Origin: Anaerolineae bacterium
GTDB taxonomy: Bacteria; Chloroflexota; Anaerolineae; CG2-30-64-16
Length of the DNA: 9,949 nt
Assembly (NCBI GenBank): GCA_025454565.1
Contig: JALOOE010000036.1
Span: 1-9,949 of the forward strand
Reading direction: 5' to 3'
Shown here: piece by piece, positions 1 to 6,633 of the stretch
Layout of the letters: each line of letters starts with the position of its first letter
How positions within the stretch are numbered: position 1 is the first letter of the stretch
Program-made: the position numbers and the translations under genes
Notes under the pieces: model-generated
The model's database searches: none
Told to the model about the DNA's origin: nothing
What the model saw: only the letters and a program-made list of their open reading frames with translations

Positions 1-120
1 CAGGAAGATGATGCGATTTTGCAGCAGCAGCGAGTAGATGTCATACGCGCGCTCGCCGCGGCCGGTGGTTTCGATGACCATCGGGATGAGCGACTGGGGC
101 GTCAGGATGGTGTTGCTCAT
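1..120 (-). CDS. clpP: ATP-dependent Clp protease proteolytic subunit ClpP, N-terminal fragment
   Basis: The reverse strand from 120 encodes 40 residues beginning MSNTILTPQSLIPMVIETTG, followed by RGERAYDIYSLLLQNRIIFL, and runs off the left edge. The stretch P-x-V-I-E-x-T-x-R-G-E-R-A-Y-D-I-Y-S-x-L-L-x-x-R-I-I-F-L is the hallmark N-terminus of ClpP, the serine peptidase that forms the double-ring chamber fed by ClpX or ClpA/ClpC. The catalytic Ser, His and Asp lie beyond the window. The ATG is supported by GAGGGA (complement of 128-133) seven bases upstream. The axial-loop segment before P-M-V-I-E is a few residues longer than in many ClpPs, so an internal start is possible but has less ribosome-site support. 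It lies 147 bases downstream of tig on the same strand, a common arrangement that couples nascent-chain folding and proteolysis. Confidence 0.93.
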   Translation of the reverse strand, partial: MSNTILTPQSLIPMVIETTGRGERAYDIYSLLLQNRIIFL

Positions 121-267
121 AGAACGTTCCCTCTTTTTCGTGAGTCTCTGTCAACGCAAACGCGTTGCCCACGGACTCTACACCATATTCGGCATGGAAG
201 CTGTTTTCGCCCTTACGTTTGCTGCAAAGCGCGGCGTTGCCCCGCTGCGGAGCAACGCCGGCCTCTT
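121..267 (-). other. tig-clpP intergenic region with two hairpins
   Basis: This 147-base gap holds two short inverted repeats. One is a perfect 9-bp stem, 232-240 (CGGCGTTGC) with 252-260 (GCAACGCCG), around an 11-nt loop just after the tig stop. The other is a 6-bp stem, 152-157 (CAACGC) with 162-167 (GCGTTG), around a 4-nt loop, about 32 bases upstream of the clpP ATG. Neither is followed by a T-run on the minus strand, so an intrinsic terminator is not supported. They may be mRNA processing or stability structures. The clpP Shine-Dalgarno (complement of 128-133) lies outside both stems. This is the only gap in the window without an obvious 7-8-bp unit inverted repeat. Confidence 0.45.
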
Positions 268-1701
268 CTATGCTGCTGTGGCGGCATCCTGGGTGGACTC
301 GGTCGCTGCTTCGCCATCTGCATCGGCCCCCGCAGGTTCGCCCGCCGCCGGAGTCTCCGCCGCCTCTGTTCCGGACTCGTCAGTCTCTGATGCCTCGAGC
401 TGAGCCGGCGCAGGGCTGGTGGTGACGATTTCGCGCAGTCTTGCCAGCGTCTTCTTCGTCAACTGATCCTGCCGGATGACGGCGCGGCCGGTGTCCGAGC
501 CGAACACCTCACGGGTGGATGCCGCTTCTTCGCTGTCGCCGACCAGTCCGACCATCCGATCGAGTTCTGCCTCGACCTCGTCCGGCGAAACCTCAATCTT
601 CTCCTGCTCCGCCAGCTCAGCCAGGGCGAGGCGGCCTTTGAGGCGCTGCTCGGCCTGCGGCCGCAGGCGGTCGCGGTAGCTCTGCACTGTCATGCCCTGG
701 AGACGCAGATAATCTTCCAGTTTGTAGCCGGCGTCGCCGACCCGGTGCTCGATATCGTGCATCGCATTGTCGACTTCAGCCTCGACCGCGTTCGGCGGAT
801 AGACGATGGTGGCGCCGCCGATCAACGCCTCGACGGCCTCGTCGTTCAGCTTCTCGGTGGCCTCGGCCTGCGCCCTTTCGGTCAGGCGTTCGAGGAGCTT
901 GGCGCGCATGTCGGCCACGCTCTCGTAGTCGCCCAGCGATTTAGCGAAGGCATCATCCACCTCAGGCTTGACCTGCGCCTTCACGGCAGATACTTTGGCG
1001 TGGAAGGTCGCCGGTTGCCCCTTGTAGCGCGACGCCGAATCTTCGGGATAGGTCAGGGTGAAGTCCTGCTCGTCACCGGCCGACATACCGACGAAGGATT
1101 CGTCGAAGCCGGGCAGCCAGCCGCCGTCCCCCTTCAACACCAACTCCCAATCATGGTTGTCCATGATGGTGTCTTCGTCGACCGTGCCTGTGATGTCCAC
1201 CACCACCGTATCGCCGATCTGTGCGGCTCGCTCAACGACATCCACCGCGGCACGCGCTTCGCGGGCCTGTTCGAGCAGCTTCTCGACATCGGCCTCGGTG
1301 ACGTTGACCGTCGGCTCGTCGATGTGGATCGTGTGGTAATCGCCAAGCTCGACCGTCGGTTGCAGAGGGATGACCAGCGAGAAGATGATCGGATCGGTTT
1401 TGATGTCTTCCAGGCCGGCCTGGCCGAACGGCTCGATCTTCTCGCTCGCCAGCGCTTCCTTGAAGACTTCCTCGCCCAGGTCGTCCATGATCTCGCTCAA
1501 CACAGCCTCGCGGCCGTACGTGCGCAGCACCGTCGCATCGGGCGCCTTGCCGGGGCGGAAACCAGGGATGCGCGCCTTCCCGGCAACCTTGCGCGCAGCT
1601 CGATGGATCGCCTGCGCTGTGCGTTCCGGCCCCAACTGAATGGTCATGCCGATCTGACGGTCTTCGCGCGGCGTGGTGGTGATGATCAATGGTTCAGTCA
1701 A
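268..1701 (-). CDS. tig: trigger factor, ribosome-associated chaperone
   Basis: Trigger factor binds the ribosome at the exit tunnel and shields emerging chains; its middle domain is an FKBP-type prolyl isomerase. From a TTG start at 1701 the product is 477 residues. The N-terminal ribosome-binding domain (about 1-120) has the signature I-P-G-F-R-P-G-K (45-52). The FKBP-like domain spans about 155-245 (GDTVVVDITGTV, then LPGFDESFVGM). The SurA-like helical C-domain follows (about 248-430). Residues 431-477 form a low-complexity Ala/Glu/Thr tail not needed for the fold. I chose TTG 1701 because GGAGG (complement of 1708-1712) lies six bases upstream and the TEPLIITTTP sequence starts there. 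The in-frame TTG at 1725 lacks such a site and lies at the edge of an inverted repeat. It is downstream of mutL and upstream of clpP on the same strand. A possible private promoter lies at 1813-1818. Confidence 0.95.
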   Translation of the reverse strand: MTEPLIITTTPREDRQIGMTIQLGPERTAQAIHRAARKVAGKARIPGFRPGKAPDATVLRTYGREAVLSEIMDDLGEEVFKEALASEKIEPFGQAGLEDIKTDPIIFSLVIPLQPTVELGDYHTIHIDEPTVNVTEADVEKLLEQAREARAAVDVVERAAQIGDTVVVDITGTVDEDTIMDNHDWELVLKGDGGWLPGFDESFVGMSAGDEQDFTLTYPEDSASRYKGQPATFHAKVSAVKAQVKPEVDDAFAKSLGDYESVADMRAKLLERLTERAQAEATEKLNDEAVEALIGGATIVYPPNAVEAEVDNAMHDIEHRVGDAGYKLEDYLRLQGMTVQSYRDRLRPQAEQRLKGRLALAELAEQEKIEVSPDEVEAELDRMVGLVGDSEEAASTREVFGSDTGRAVIRQDQLTKKTLARLREIVTTSPAPAQLEASETDESGTEAAETPAAGEPAGADADGEAATESTQDAATAA

Positions 1702-1707
1702 CGTGTG

Positions 1708-1712
1708 CCTCC
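1708..1712 (-). promoter_or_regulatory. Shine-Dalgarno that decides the TTG start of tig
   Basis: On the minus strand GGAGG is followed by six bases and then TTG at 1701. It fixes the start of trigger factor at a non-ATG codon and argues against the longer reading that begins with TTG at 1725. Confidence 0.75.
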
Positions 1713-1723
1713 GTAACACAAGC

Positions 1724-1792
1724 AACGAGTAACAAGAGACGAGTAAAGGATACGGCCACGCAAGCCGGCTTACTCATCACTCGTTACTCGTT
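1724..1792. repeat. Inverted repeat between mutL and tig, 7-bp unit type
   Basis: The arms 1724-1746 and 1770-1792 are 23 bases each and complementary at 20 positions, separated by a 23-nt loop. The repeating words are CGAGTAA in the left arm, with copies 14 bases (two heptamers) apart, and its complement in TTACTCA/TCACTCG/TTACTCG in the right arm. In the mRNA it would form a long hairpin in the tig leader, ending 11 bases before the Shine-Dalgarno at 1712-1708. It belongs to the same architectural class as the repeats at 3776, 5266, 6548, 7438 and 9669, though the unit sequence is its own. Confidence 0.85.
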
Positions 1793-1812
1793 AAGTTTAC
1801 CTAACGCCCCAC

Positions 1813-1818
1813 ATTATA
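1813..1818 (-). promoter_or_regulatory. Candidate -10 element for tig
   Basis: The complement of 1813-1818 is TATAAT, a perfect -10 hexamer, which would put transcription start near 1806 and give a leader of about 105 bases containing the inverted repeat 1724-1792. At 17-19 bp upstream only poor -35 matches are visible (TTCGCG or TTTCGC), and that stretch overlaps the hairpin 1824-1850. Moderate support only: tig may also be read through from mutL. Confidence 0.4.
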
Positions 1819-1823
1819 CACAG

Positions 1824-1850
1824 GCCCCGCGAAAGCGCGAAATCCGGGGC
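1824..1850 (-). terminator. Hairpin just after the mutL stop, possible weak terminator
   Basis: GCCCCG (1824-1829) and CGGGGC (1845-1850) form a 6-bp GC stem around a 15-nt loop that can itself form a smaller CGCG stem. It begins two bases after the mutL stop codon. No T-run follows on the minus strand, so it is not a canonical intrinsic terminator. It may stabilise the mutL 3' end or separate mutL from tig. Confidence 0.3.
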
Positions 1851-1851
1851 G

Positions 1852-3747
1852 TCATATCCTTCCAAACTGCCGCGCGAGCTCGGTCGCGCTGAGGTGGATC
1901 ATGGTGGGACGGCCATGCGGACAGGTGCGCGGCGAGTGGCACGCTTCCAGCCGGCGCACGAGTTCCTGCATCTCGGCGGTGCTCATCACGTGCCCGCCTT
2001 TGACCGCTGCGCGTTTGCAGATCAGCGTCACGAGCGCGGCCTCATGGCTGTTCTCCACCACATCGTCGCCCTGAGCCAGCCCATCGATGATCTCGACCAG
2101 CGCGCTCTGCGGGTTGTCTTTGCTGAGGATGGCCGGGATGCTGCGCACGAGGTAGCTGCTGCCGCCGAACGGCTCGATGGCGATGCCCATCTCACCCAGC
2201 GTCGCCAACTCATCGGCAACCACCGCGGCCTGCTCCGGGTTGAGATCGAGGACGAGCGGTTCGAGCAGCGGCTGGATCGCCAGTTTTTGCGCCGCCCGTT
2301 CGGCGAGGAATTGCTCATAGAGCACGCGCTCATGGGCTGCGTGCTGGTCGATCAGGTACATGCCGTCCGGCCCCTCGCAAACCACGTATGTCGCGCCGAG
2401 CTGGCCGACGACGCGCAGCAGCGGGAGGAGGGATGGAAATTGGAGATTGGAGACCGGAGATTGGAGATTGGAAGCTGGAAGCTGGAAGCTGGTGGGCTGC
2501 GTGTCCGCTTCTGCTCCCTGCCTCCTGCTCCCTGCCTCCTGCTCCCTGCCGCCTGCACCGAGCAGCGCGTCGCGGCGCTCCGACCAGCCGGCCATCTGAT
2601 CCCAGCTCAGTTGCGCTGGGCGGAAGGCGGCCGGGTCGCCGGTTGGCTCTTGCCCCAGGCTCACCTGCGGTACCGGCGCTTGATCGATCAGCGCTCGCCG
2701 GACGGCACGTTGCACCGCGCCGAAGACCGCGCCGCTGTCGCGGAAGCGCACCTCGGCCTTGGTCGGGTGCACGTTGACATCCACCTCTGCAGGGTCGATC
2801 TCAACGAAGATGACTGCCACCGGGTAGCGTCCCGTCGGCACCAGCGTGTGATAGGCCTGGATCACGGCGTAGGCGATGGAGGTGTCCTGGAACCAGCGCC
2901 GGTTGACGAAAAGCGTGATATAGCCGCGATGGCTGCGGTGCAGCGCCGGCGCGCCCACATAGCCGCTGACGCGGATGCTCTGAGAATGGGTGAACGGGTG
3001 AGCGGGTGAGTGGGTGAGCGTCTCATCGAGATGATTCTCGTCCCCGTCCTCTCCCGCTCTCCCGCTCTCCCGCTCTCCAATGTCGATCATCCCCCGCGCC
3101 ATCTCCAGCCCATACACTTTCACGAGCACGTCGACCAGCTTGCCGCTGCCGGTGGACTGGAAGAGCAGCTTGCCGTCGCTGACCAGGTTGAAGCGGCGCT
3201 CAGGGTAGGCGAGGGCGAAACGGGTCACGATCTGCTGGATGTGTCCGGCTTCGGTGGCGGCCTGCTTGAGGAACTTCAGGCGCGCCGGCACATTGGCAAA
3301 TACGTGCTCGACGGTGATCACCGTCCCGGCCGGCCCGCCGTGCGACTCACGGCTGATCTCCCGACCTTCGGCCAGGCGCAGCAGCGAGCCGATCTCCTCG
3401 GCGCGGGCGCGAGTCAGCAGCGTCACCTGTGCCACCGAGGCGATGCTGGCGAGCGCTTCGCCGCGGAAACCGAGCGTGGTCAGATGGCTCAAGTCGTCGG
3501 CGGACGCGATCTTGCTGGTGGCGTGGCGCTCGAAGGCCAGCTCGACCTCGGCCGCGGGGATGCCGCAGCCGTCATCCTGGACGCGCACCAGGCGGCGGCC
3601 GCCTTCGCGCACCTCCACCCGGATATCGGTCGCGCCGGCGTCCAGGCTGTTCTCGACCAGCTCTTTCACCACCGATGCGGGGCGTTCCACCACCTCGCCG
3701 GCAGCGATCTGGTTGGCGACTTCGGTCGCAAGGATACGGATCGGCAT
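1852..3747 (-). CDS. mutL: DNA mismatch repair protein MutL, endonuclease type, with two repeat-encoded inserts
   Basis: MutL couples MutS mismatch recognition to strand removal. The product is 631 residues. The GHKL ATPase domain shows E29/N33 (VKELVENSLDAGA), D58-D-G-C-G-I, HATSKI (75-80) and TLGFRGEALASI (91-102). The transducer domain has FVNRR (280-284) and VNVHPTKAEVRF (324-335). The C-terminal domain carries D467-Q-H-A-x2-E-x4-E, the metal-dependent nicking motif of endonuclease MutL proteins. It also has I-C-K-R-A-A-V-K-G-G (576-585), C-P-H-G-R-P-T (609-615) and a terminal Q-F-G-R, which are metal-site and fold motifs of that class. This implies mismatch repair without MutH. Two peptides are unlike family sequence and coincide with tandem DNA repeats: residues about 224-257, inside the transducer domain, and about 398-438, in the linker before the C-terminal domain. 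The ATG at 3747 begins the conserved MPIRIL-x-x-x-V-A-N-Q-I-A-A-G-E-V-V. It has no clear Shine-Dalgarno; an extended -10 just upstream suggests leaderless expression. Confidence 0.97.
   Translation of the reverse strand: MPIRILATEVANQIAAGEVVERPASVVKELVENSLDAGATDIRVEVREGGRRLVRVQDDGCGIPAAEVELAFERHATSKIASADDLSHLTTLGFRGEALASIASVAQVTLLTRARAEEIGSLLRLAEGREISRESHGGPAGTVITVEHVFANVPARLKFLKQAATEAGHIQQIVTRFALAYPERRFNLVSDGKLLFQSTGSGKLVDVLVKVYGLEMARGMIDIGERESGRAGEDGDENHLDETLTHSPAHPFTHSQSIRVSGYVGAPALHRSHRGYITLFVNRRWFQDTSIAYAVIQAYHTLVPTGRYPVAVIFVEIDPAEVDVNVHPTKAEVRFRDSGAVFGAVQRAVRRALIDQAPVPQVSLGQEPTGDPAAFRPAQLSWDQMAGWSERRDALLGAGGREQEAGSRRQGAEADTQPTSFQLPASNLQSPVSNLQFPSLLPLLRVVGQLGATYVVCEGPDGMYLIDQHAAHERVLYEQFLAERAAQKLAIQPLLEPLVLDLNPEQAAVVADELATLGEMGIAIEPFGGSSYLVRSIPAILSKDNPQSALVEIIDGLAQGDDVVENSHEAALVTLICKRAAVKGGHVMSTAEMQELVRRLEACHSPRTCPHGRPTMIHLSATELARQFGRI
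2435..2555. repeat. Heptamer arrays forming an inverted repeat inside mutL (linker)
   Basis: The left array, 2435-2490, is eight consecutive 7-bp units: GGAAATT, GGAGATT, GGAGACC, GGAGATT twice and GGAAGCT three times. The right array, 2507-2555, is seven units: GCTTCTG, then CTCCCTG and CCTCCTG alternating, ending CCGCCTG. The arrays are partly complementary (GGAG/GGAAGC-type against CTCC/GCTTC-type), with a 16-nt spacer. On the mutL strand they are read in frame as a peptide with a 7-residue period (S-N-L-Q-S-P-V then S-N-L-Q-F-P-S; R-E-Q-E-A-G-S then R-R-Q-G-A-E-A), replacing part of the flexible MutL linker. A change of one or two units would shift the frame. Confidence 0.9.
2986..3078. 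repeat. Octamer arrays forming an inverted repeat inside mutL (transducer domain)
   Basis: The left array 2986-3017 is four 8-bp units (ATGGGTGA, ACGGGTGA, GCGGGTGA, GTGGGTGA). The right array 3049-3078 is CTCTCCCG three times plus CTCTCC. The complement of the right unit (CGGGAGAG) resembles the left unit (CGGGTGAG), so the arrays can pair with about one mismatch per unit around a 31-nt spacer. In mutL they encode roughly residues 224-254 (E-R-E-S-G-R-A-G-E and T-L-T-H-S-P-A-H-P-F-T-H-S), placed between the conserved E-M-A-R-G-M-I-D-I and I-R-V-S-G-Y-V segments where MutL proteins normally have only a short loop. Confidence 0.88.
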
Positions 3748-3754
3748 GGTGGGG

Positions 3755-3763
3755 ATTGTAGCA
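3755..3763 (-). promoter_or_regulatory. Extended -10 promoter for mutL, probably leaderless
   Basis: The complement reads TGCTACAAT, i.e. TGn followed by TACAAT (3760-3755). Its last base is seven bases before the ATG position at 3747, so transcription would start at or within a base of the start codon. There is no good -35 hexamer at 16-18 bp, which extended -10 promoters can tolerate, and no Shine-Dalgarno exists in the few bases available. The leaderless reading is an inference. Confidence 0.5.
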
Positions 3764-3775
3764 CAAGGAGGGGGA

Positions 3776-3870
3776 GAGCGGTAGATTGGGCGAATGGGCG
3801 AGTGGGGGAAAATCGCTCAGGCAAGGTATCACTTATTTCCCCCGTTCTCGCATACCCCATTCTCCCGCTC
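3776..3870. repeat. Long imperfect inverted repeat upstream of the thiolase promoter, 8-bp unit type
   Basis: The left arm 3776-3811 contains the octamers ATTGGGCG, AATGGGCG and AGTGGGGG (3785-3808). The right arm 3836-3870 is the C-rich counterpart. Roughly three quarters of positions can pair, including GAGCGG with CCGCTC at the outer end and GGGGGAAA with TTTCCCCC at the inner end. The loop is 24 nt. It lies between the mutL -10 and the right-facing -35, so here it is not in a cistron junction but in a divergent promoter region. Confidence 0.8.
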
Positions 3871-3910
3871 ACTCCCGGTTGACGCGCGCCCTGCAAATTT
3901 TCCACAATGC

Positions 3911-3939
3911 TTGACAGCCATGACGCGTCGCGTTATAAT
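3911..3939 (+). promoter_or_regulatory. Consensus sigma-70 promoter for the beta-oxidation operon
   Basis: TTGACA at 3911-3916 and TATAAT at 3934-3939 are separated by exactly 17 bp, a perfect match to the housekeeping consensus. Transcription should start near 3946, giving a 5' leader of about 108 bases before the thiolase ATG. A consensus promoter this strong would normally need a repressor or leader control if expression is conditional. I see no clear operator palindrome over the -10/-35. Confidence 0.88.
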
Positions 3940-3985
3940 GAAGATGACTCTTGCGTCGTTAGTTCGCTCCGCACGATCTAGCCTA

Positions 3986-4018
3986 CACCTGCATCTGCGT
4001 GGCCTGAGACACGAGGTG
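3986..4018 (+). other. Bulged hairpin in the thiolase leader
   Basis: CACCT (3986-3990) can pair with AGGTG (4014-4018), and CGTG (3998-4001) with CACG (4010-4013), giving a 9-bp stem with a 7-nt one-sided bulge and an 8-nt loop. It ends 22 bases before the AGGAGG Shine-Dalgarno (4041-4046). It matches no riboswitch I recognise and could be chance. Confidence 0.3.
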
Positions 4019-4054
4019 ATCGCTGAGGCAAACCGTCAAGAGGAGGCTGAATCG

Positions 4055-5260
<1,206 letters not shown>

Positions 5261-5265
5261 AAGTA

Positions 5266-5315
5266 GAAGGTTGAAGGTTCGTGACCCTTCCACCTTCCAC
5301 CTTCAACCTTCAACC
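5266..5315. repeat. Heptamer inverted repeat between thiolase and 3-hydroxyacyl-CoA dehydrogenase
   Basis: Perfect 11-bp arms GGTTGAAGGTT (5269-5279) and AACCTTCAACC (5305-5315) flank a 25-nt loop that itself contains CCTTCCA units. From 5286 the sequence is four exact heptamers (CCTTCCA twice, CCTTCAA twice), and the left arm is the complementary GAAGGTT twice. The repeat begins five bases after the thiolase stop and its right arm directly abuts the AAGGAGG Shine-Dalgarno (5316-5322) of the next gene, leaving that site unpaired next to the hairpin base. Confidence 0.9.
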
Positions 5316-5326
5316 AAGGAGGCCAC

Positions 5327-6538
5327 ATGTACATCTTCAAAGCCGGCGTCGTTGGCGCAGGGACGATGGGCGGCGAGATCGCGCAGGTCATCAGCTTCAG
5401 CGGCTTGCCCGTGGTGTTGAAGGATGTCGATCCGCAGATGCTCGACCGCGGCATGGAGACCATCCGCCATATTTACCAAAGCCGGGTGGATAAGGGTAAG
5501 ATGAGCACGGGCGAGATGGAAAGCAAGATGTCGCTCATCGAGCCGACCCTCTCCTACGACGGGTTCGGCGATGTGGACATCGTGATCGAAGCCGTGCCCG
5601 AGAAGATGGCGATCAAGAAGCGGGTGCTGGCGGATCTGGAGCAGGTGGTGCCCGAGACGACGATCTTCGCCAGCAACACCTCGGCGCTCTCCATCAGCGA
5701 GATGGCCGCCGCGACGAAGCGCCCCGGTAAGGTCATCGGGATGCACTTCTTCAACCCGGCCCACGTCATGAAGCTGGTGGAGATCATCCCCGGTCTGGAG
5801 ACCAGCCAGGAAACGATCGACGACGTGGTCATGTTCACCGAATCGCTGCGTAAGATCGCGGTCGTCGTGCAGGAGTGCCCCGGCTTTCTCGTGAACCGGC
5901 TGCTGATGCCCTTCCTTAATGAAGCGACCTGGTGCTTGCAGGAGGGCGCAGCCACCGCGACCGAGATCGACGCGGCTGTGACCGACTTCGGCATGCCGAT
6001 GGGGCCGTTCACGTTGATGGACATGCTGGGAATTGACGTATGCCAGTATGTGGGCGATTATCTCTACGGCGAGTACGGCCCGCGCATGGAACCGGCAAAG
6101 CTCTTCTACAAGCTGACGGACGCCGGAAGGTTGGGCGAGAAGAACGGCAAAGGCTTCTACGGCTACGGCGATGAGACCGACGAGCCGGTGCAGGCGATGA
6201 TCGCGTCTTTCGGGCGGAATCCGAACAGCGTATTCAGCGTCGAGCGGCTGTTCTATCCGCTGATCAATGAGGGGATCCTGGCGCTCCAGGAGCACATTGC
6301 CGCGGTGAATGACATTGACATGGCGATGATCGCCGGCACCGGCATGAGCTATCACGGCGAGCGCAAAGGGCCGCTGGGCATCGCGGATATCATCGGGTTG
6401 GATGTAGTGCTGGCCGGGCTGGAGCAGTTCTTCGCGCAATACGGCGAGCGTTTCCGGCCGGCTCGGCTGCTGCGCACGAAGGTGCGCGCCGGGCATTTGG
6501 GGGTGAAGAGCGGGCGTGGCTTCCACGAATACGCGTGA
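5327..6538 (+). CDS. 3-hydroxyacyl-CoA dehydrogenase with duplicated C-terminal domain
   Basis: This enzyme oxidises 3-hydroxyacyl-CoA to 3-ketoacyl-CoA with NAD, or the reverse. The 403-residue protein starts with a Rossmann domain: G-A-G-T-M-G at 10-15 and D33 at the end of the second strand for NAD(H) preference. The catalytic dyad is H140 (H-F-F-N-P) and E152, with supporting S116/N117 (S-N-T-S) and N190 (V-N-R). The first C-terminal dimerisation domain covers about 186-281 (GFLVNRLLMPFLNEA, then GMPMGPFTLMDMLGIDV, ending GKGFYGYG). A second, related copy follows at about 305-402 (ERLFYPLINEGILALQE, then KGPLGIADIIGLDV, ending GRGFHEY). Stand-alone HBD enzymes are about 280 residues with one such domain; the doubled layout resembles the dehydrogenase half of FadB-type multifunctional proteins without the fused hydratase, which here is the next gene. 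The Shine-Dalgarno AAGGAGG (5316-5322) is four bases before the ATG. Confidence 0.94.
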   Translation: MYIFKAGVVGAGTMGGEIAQVISFSGLPVVLKDVDPQMLDRGMETIRHIYQSRVDKGKMSTGEMESKMSLIEPTLSYDGFGDVDIVIEAVPEKMAIKKRVLADLEQVVPETTIFASNTSALSISEMAAATKRPGKVIGMHFFNPAHVMKLVEIIPGLETSQETIDDVVMFTESLRKIAVVVQECPGFLVNRLLMPFLNEATWCLQEGAATATEIDAAVTDFGMPMGPFTLMDMLGIDVCQYVGDYLYGEYGPRMEPAKLFYKLTDAGRLGEKNGKGFYGYGDETDEPVQAMIASFGRNPNSVFSVERLFYPLINEGILALQEHIAAVNDIDMAMIAGTGMSYHGERKGPLGIADIIGLDVVLAGLEQFFAQYGERFRPARLLRTKVRAGHLGVKSGRGFHEYA

Positions 6539-6547
6539 TTCGATTAC

Positions 6548-6619
6548 GGATTTCGGATTGTGGATTGCGAATCGATCTGCAACGCAAATCTGCCATCCGA
6601 ACTCCAAGATCCGAAATCC
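6548..6619. repeat. Heptamer inverted repeat between the dehydrogenase and the enoyl-CoA hydratase
   Basis: The arms 6548-6569 and 6598-6619 pair at 18 of 22 positions, including an unbroken 11-bp core (GGATTTCGGAT with ATCCGAAATCC), around a 28-nt loop. The left side reads in 7-bp steps (ATTACGG, ATTTCGG, ATTGTGG, ATTGCGA). It starts nine bases after the upstream stop and ends two bases before the AAAGGAG Shine-Dalgarno (6622-6628), the same placement as in the preceding gap. Confidence 0.88.
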
Positions 6620-6633
6620 AGAAAGGAGCTCCC

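Larger units (their letters stand above)
3748..4054. other. Divergent intergenic region between mutL and the beta-oxidation operon
   Basis: This 307-base gap contains, from left to right: the mutL extended -10 (3755-3763), a long imperfect inverted repeat (3776-3870), a consensus sigma-70 promoter facing right (3911-3939), and an untranslated leader with a bulged hairpin and a strong Shine-Dalgarno (to 4054). The thiolase reading frame stays open through 3794-4054, but nothing there resembles protein and it overlaps the promoter, so I treat it as non-coding. Confidence 0.8.

Noticed and set aside
232..260. Intrinsic terminator after tig
   Set aside because: The 9-bp stem is good but no T-run follows it on the minus strand.
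745..1716. Open frames on the plus strand opposite tig (745-1716) and mutL (1894-3009, 3010-3882)
   Set aside because: They mirror well-supported genes, lack domain-like sequence and partly translate the tandem repeats.
2435..2555. CRISPR-like array in mutL
   Set aside because: Units are 7 bp and contiguous with no spacers, and the tract is translated in frame.
3794..4054. In-frame N-terminal extension of the thiolase
   Set aside because: It would cross the -35/-10 promoter and the inverted repeat, and the family N-terminus with a strong Shine-Dalgarno begins at 4055.
5266..5315. Inverted repeats read as insertion-sequence ends or MITEs
   Set aside because: The repeats at the different sites do not share sequence, show no evident target duplications and consist of short tandem words.
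5303..6607. Open frame of 434 codons on the minus strand opposite the 3-hydroxyacyl-CoA dehydrogenase
   Set aside because: Its predicted protein is rich in His, Arg and Asp with no family features, while the opposite strand has an intact enzyme with all motifs. Long antisense frames are expected in GC-rich genes.
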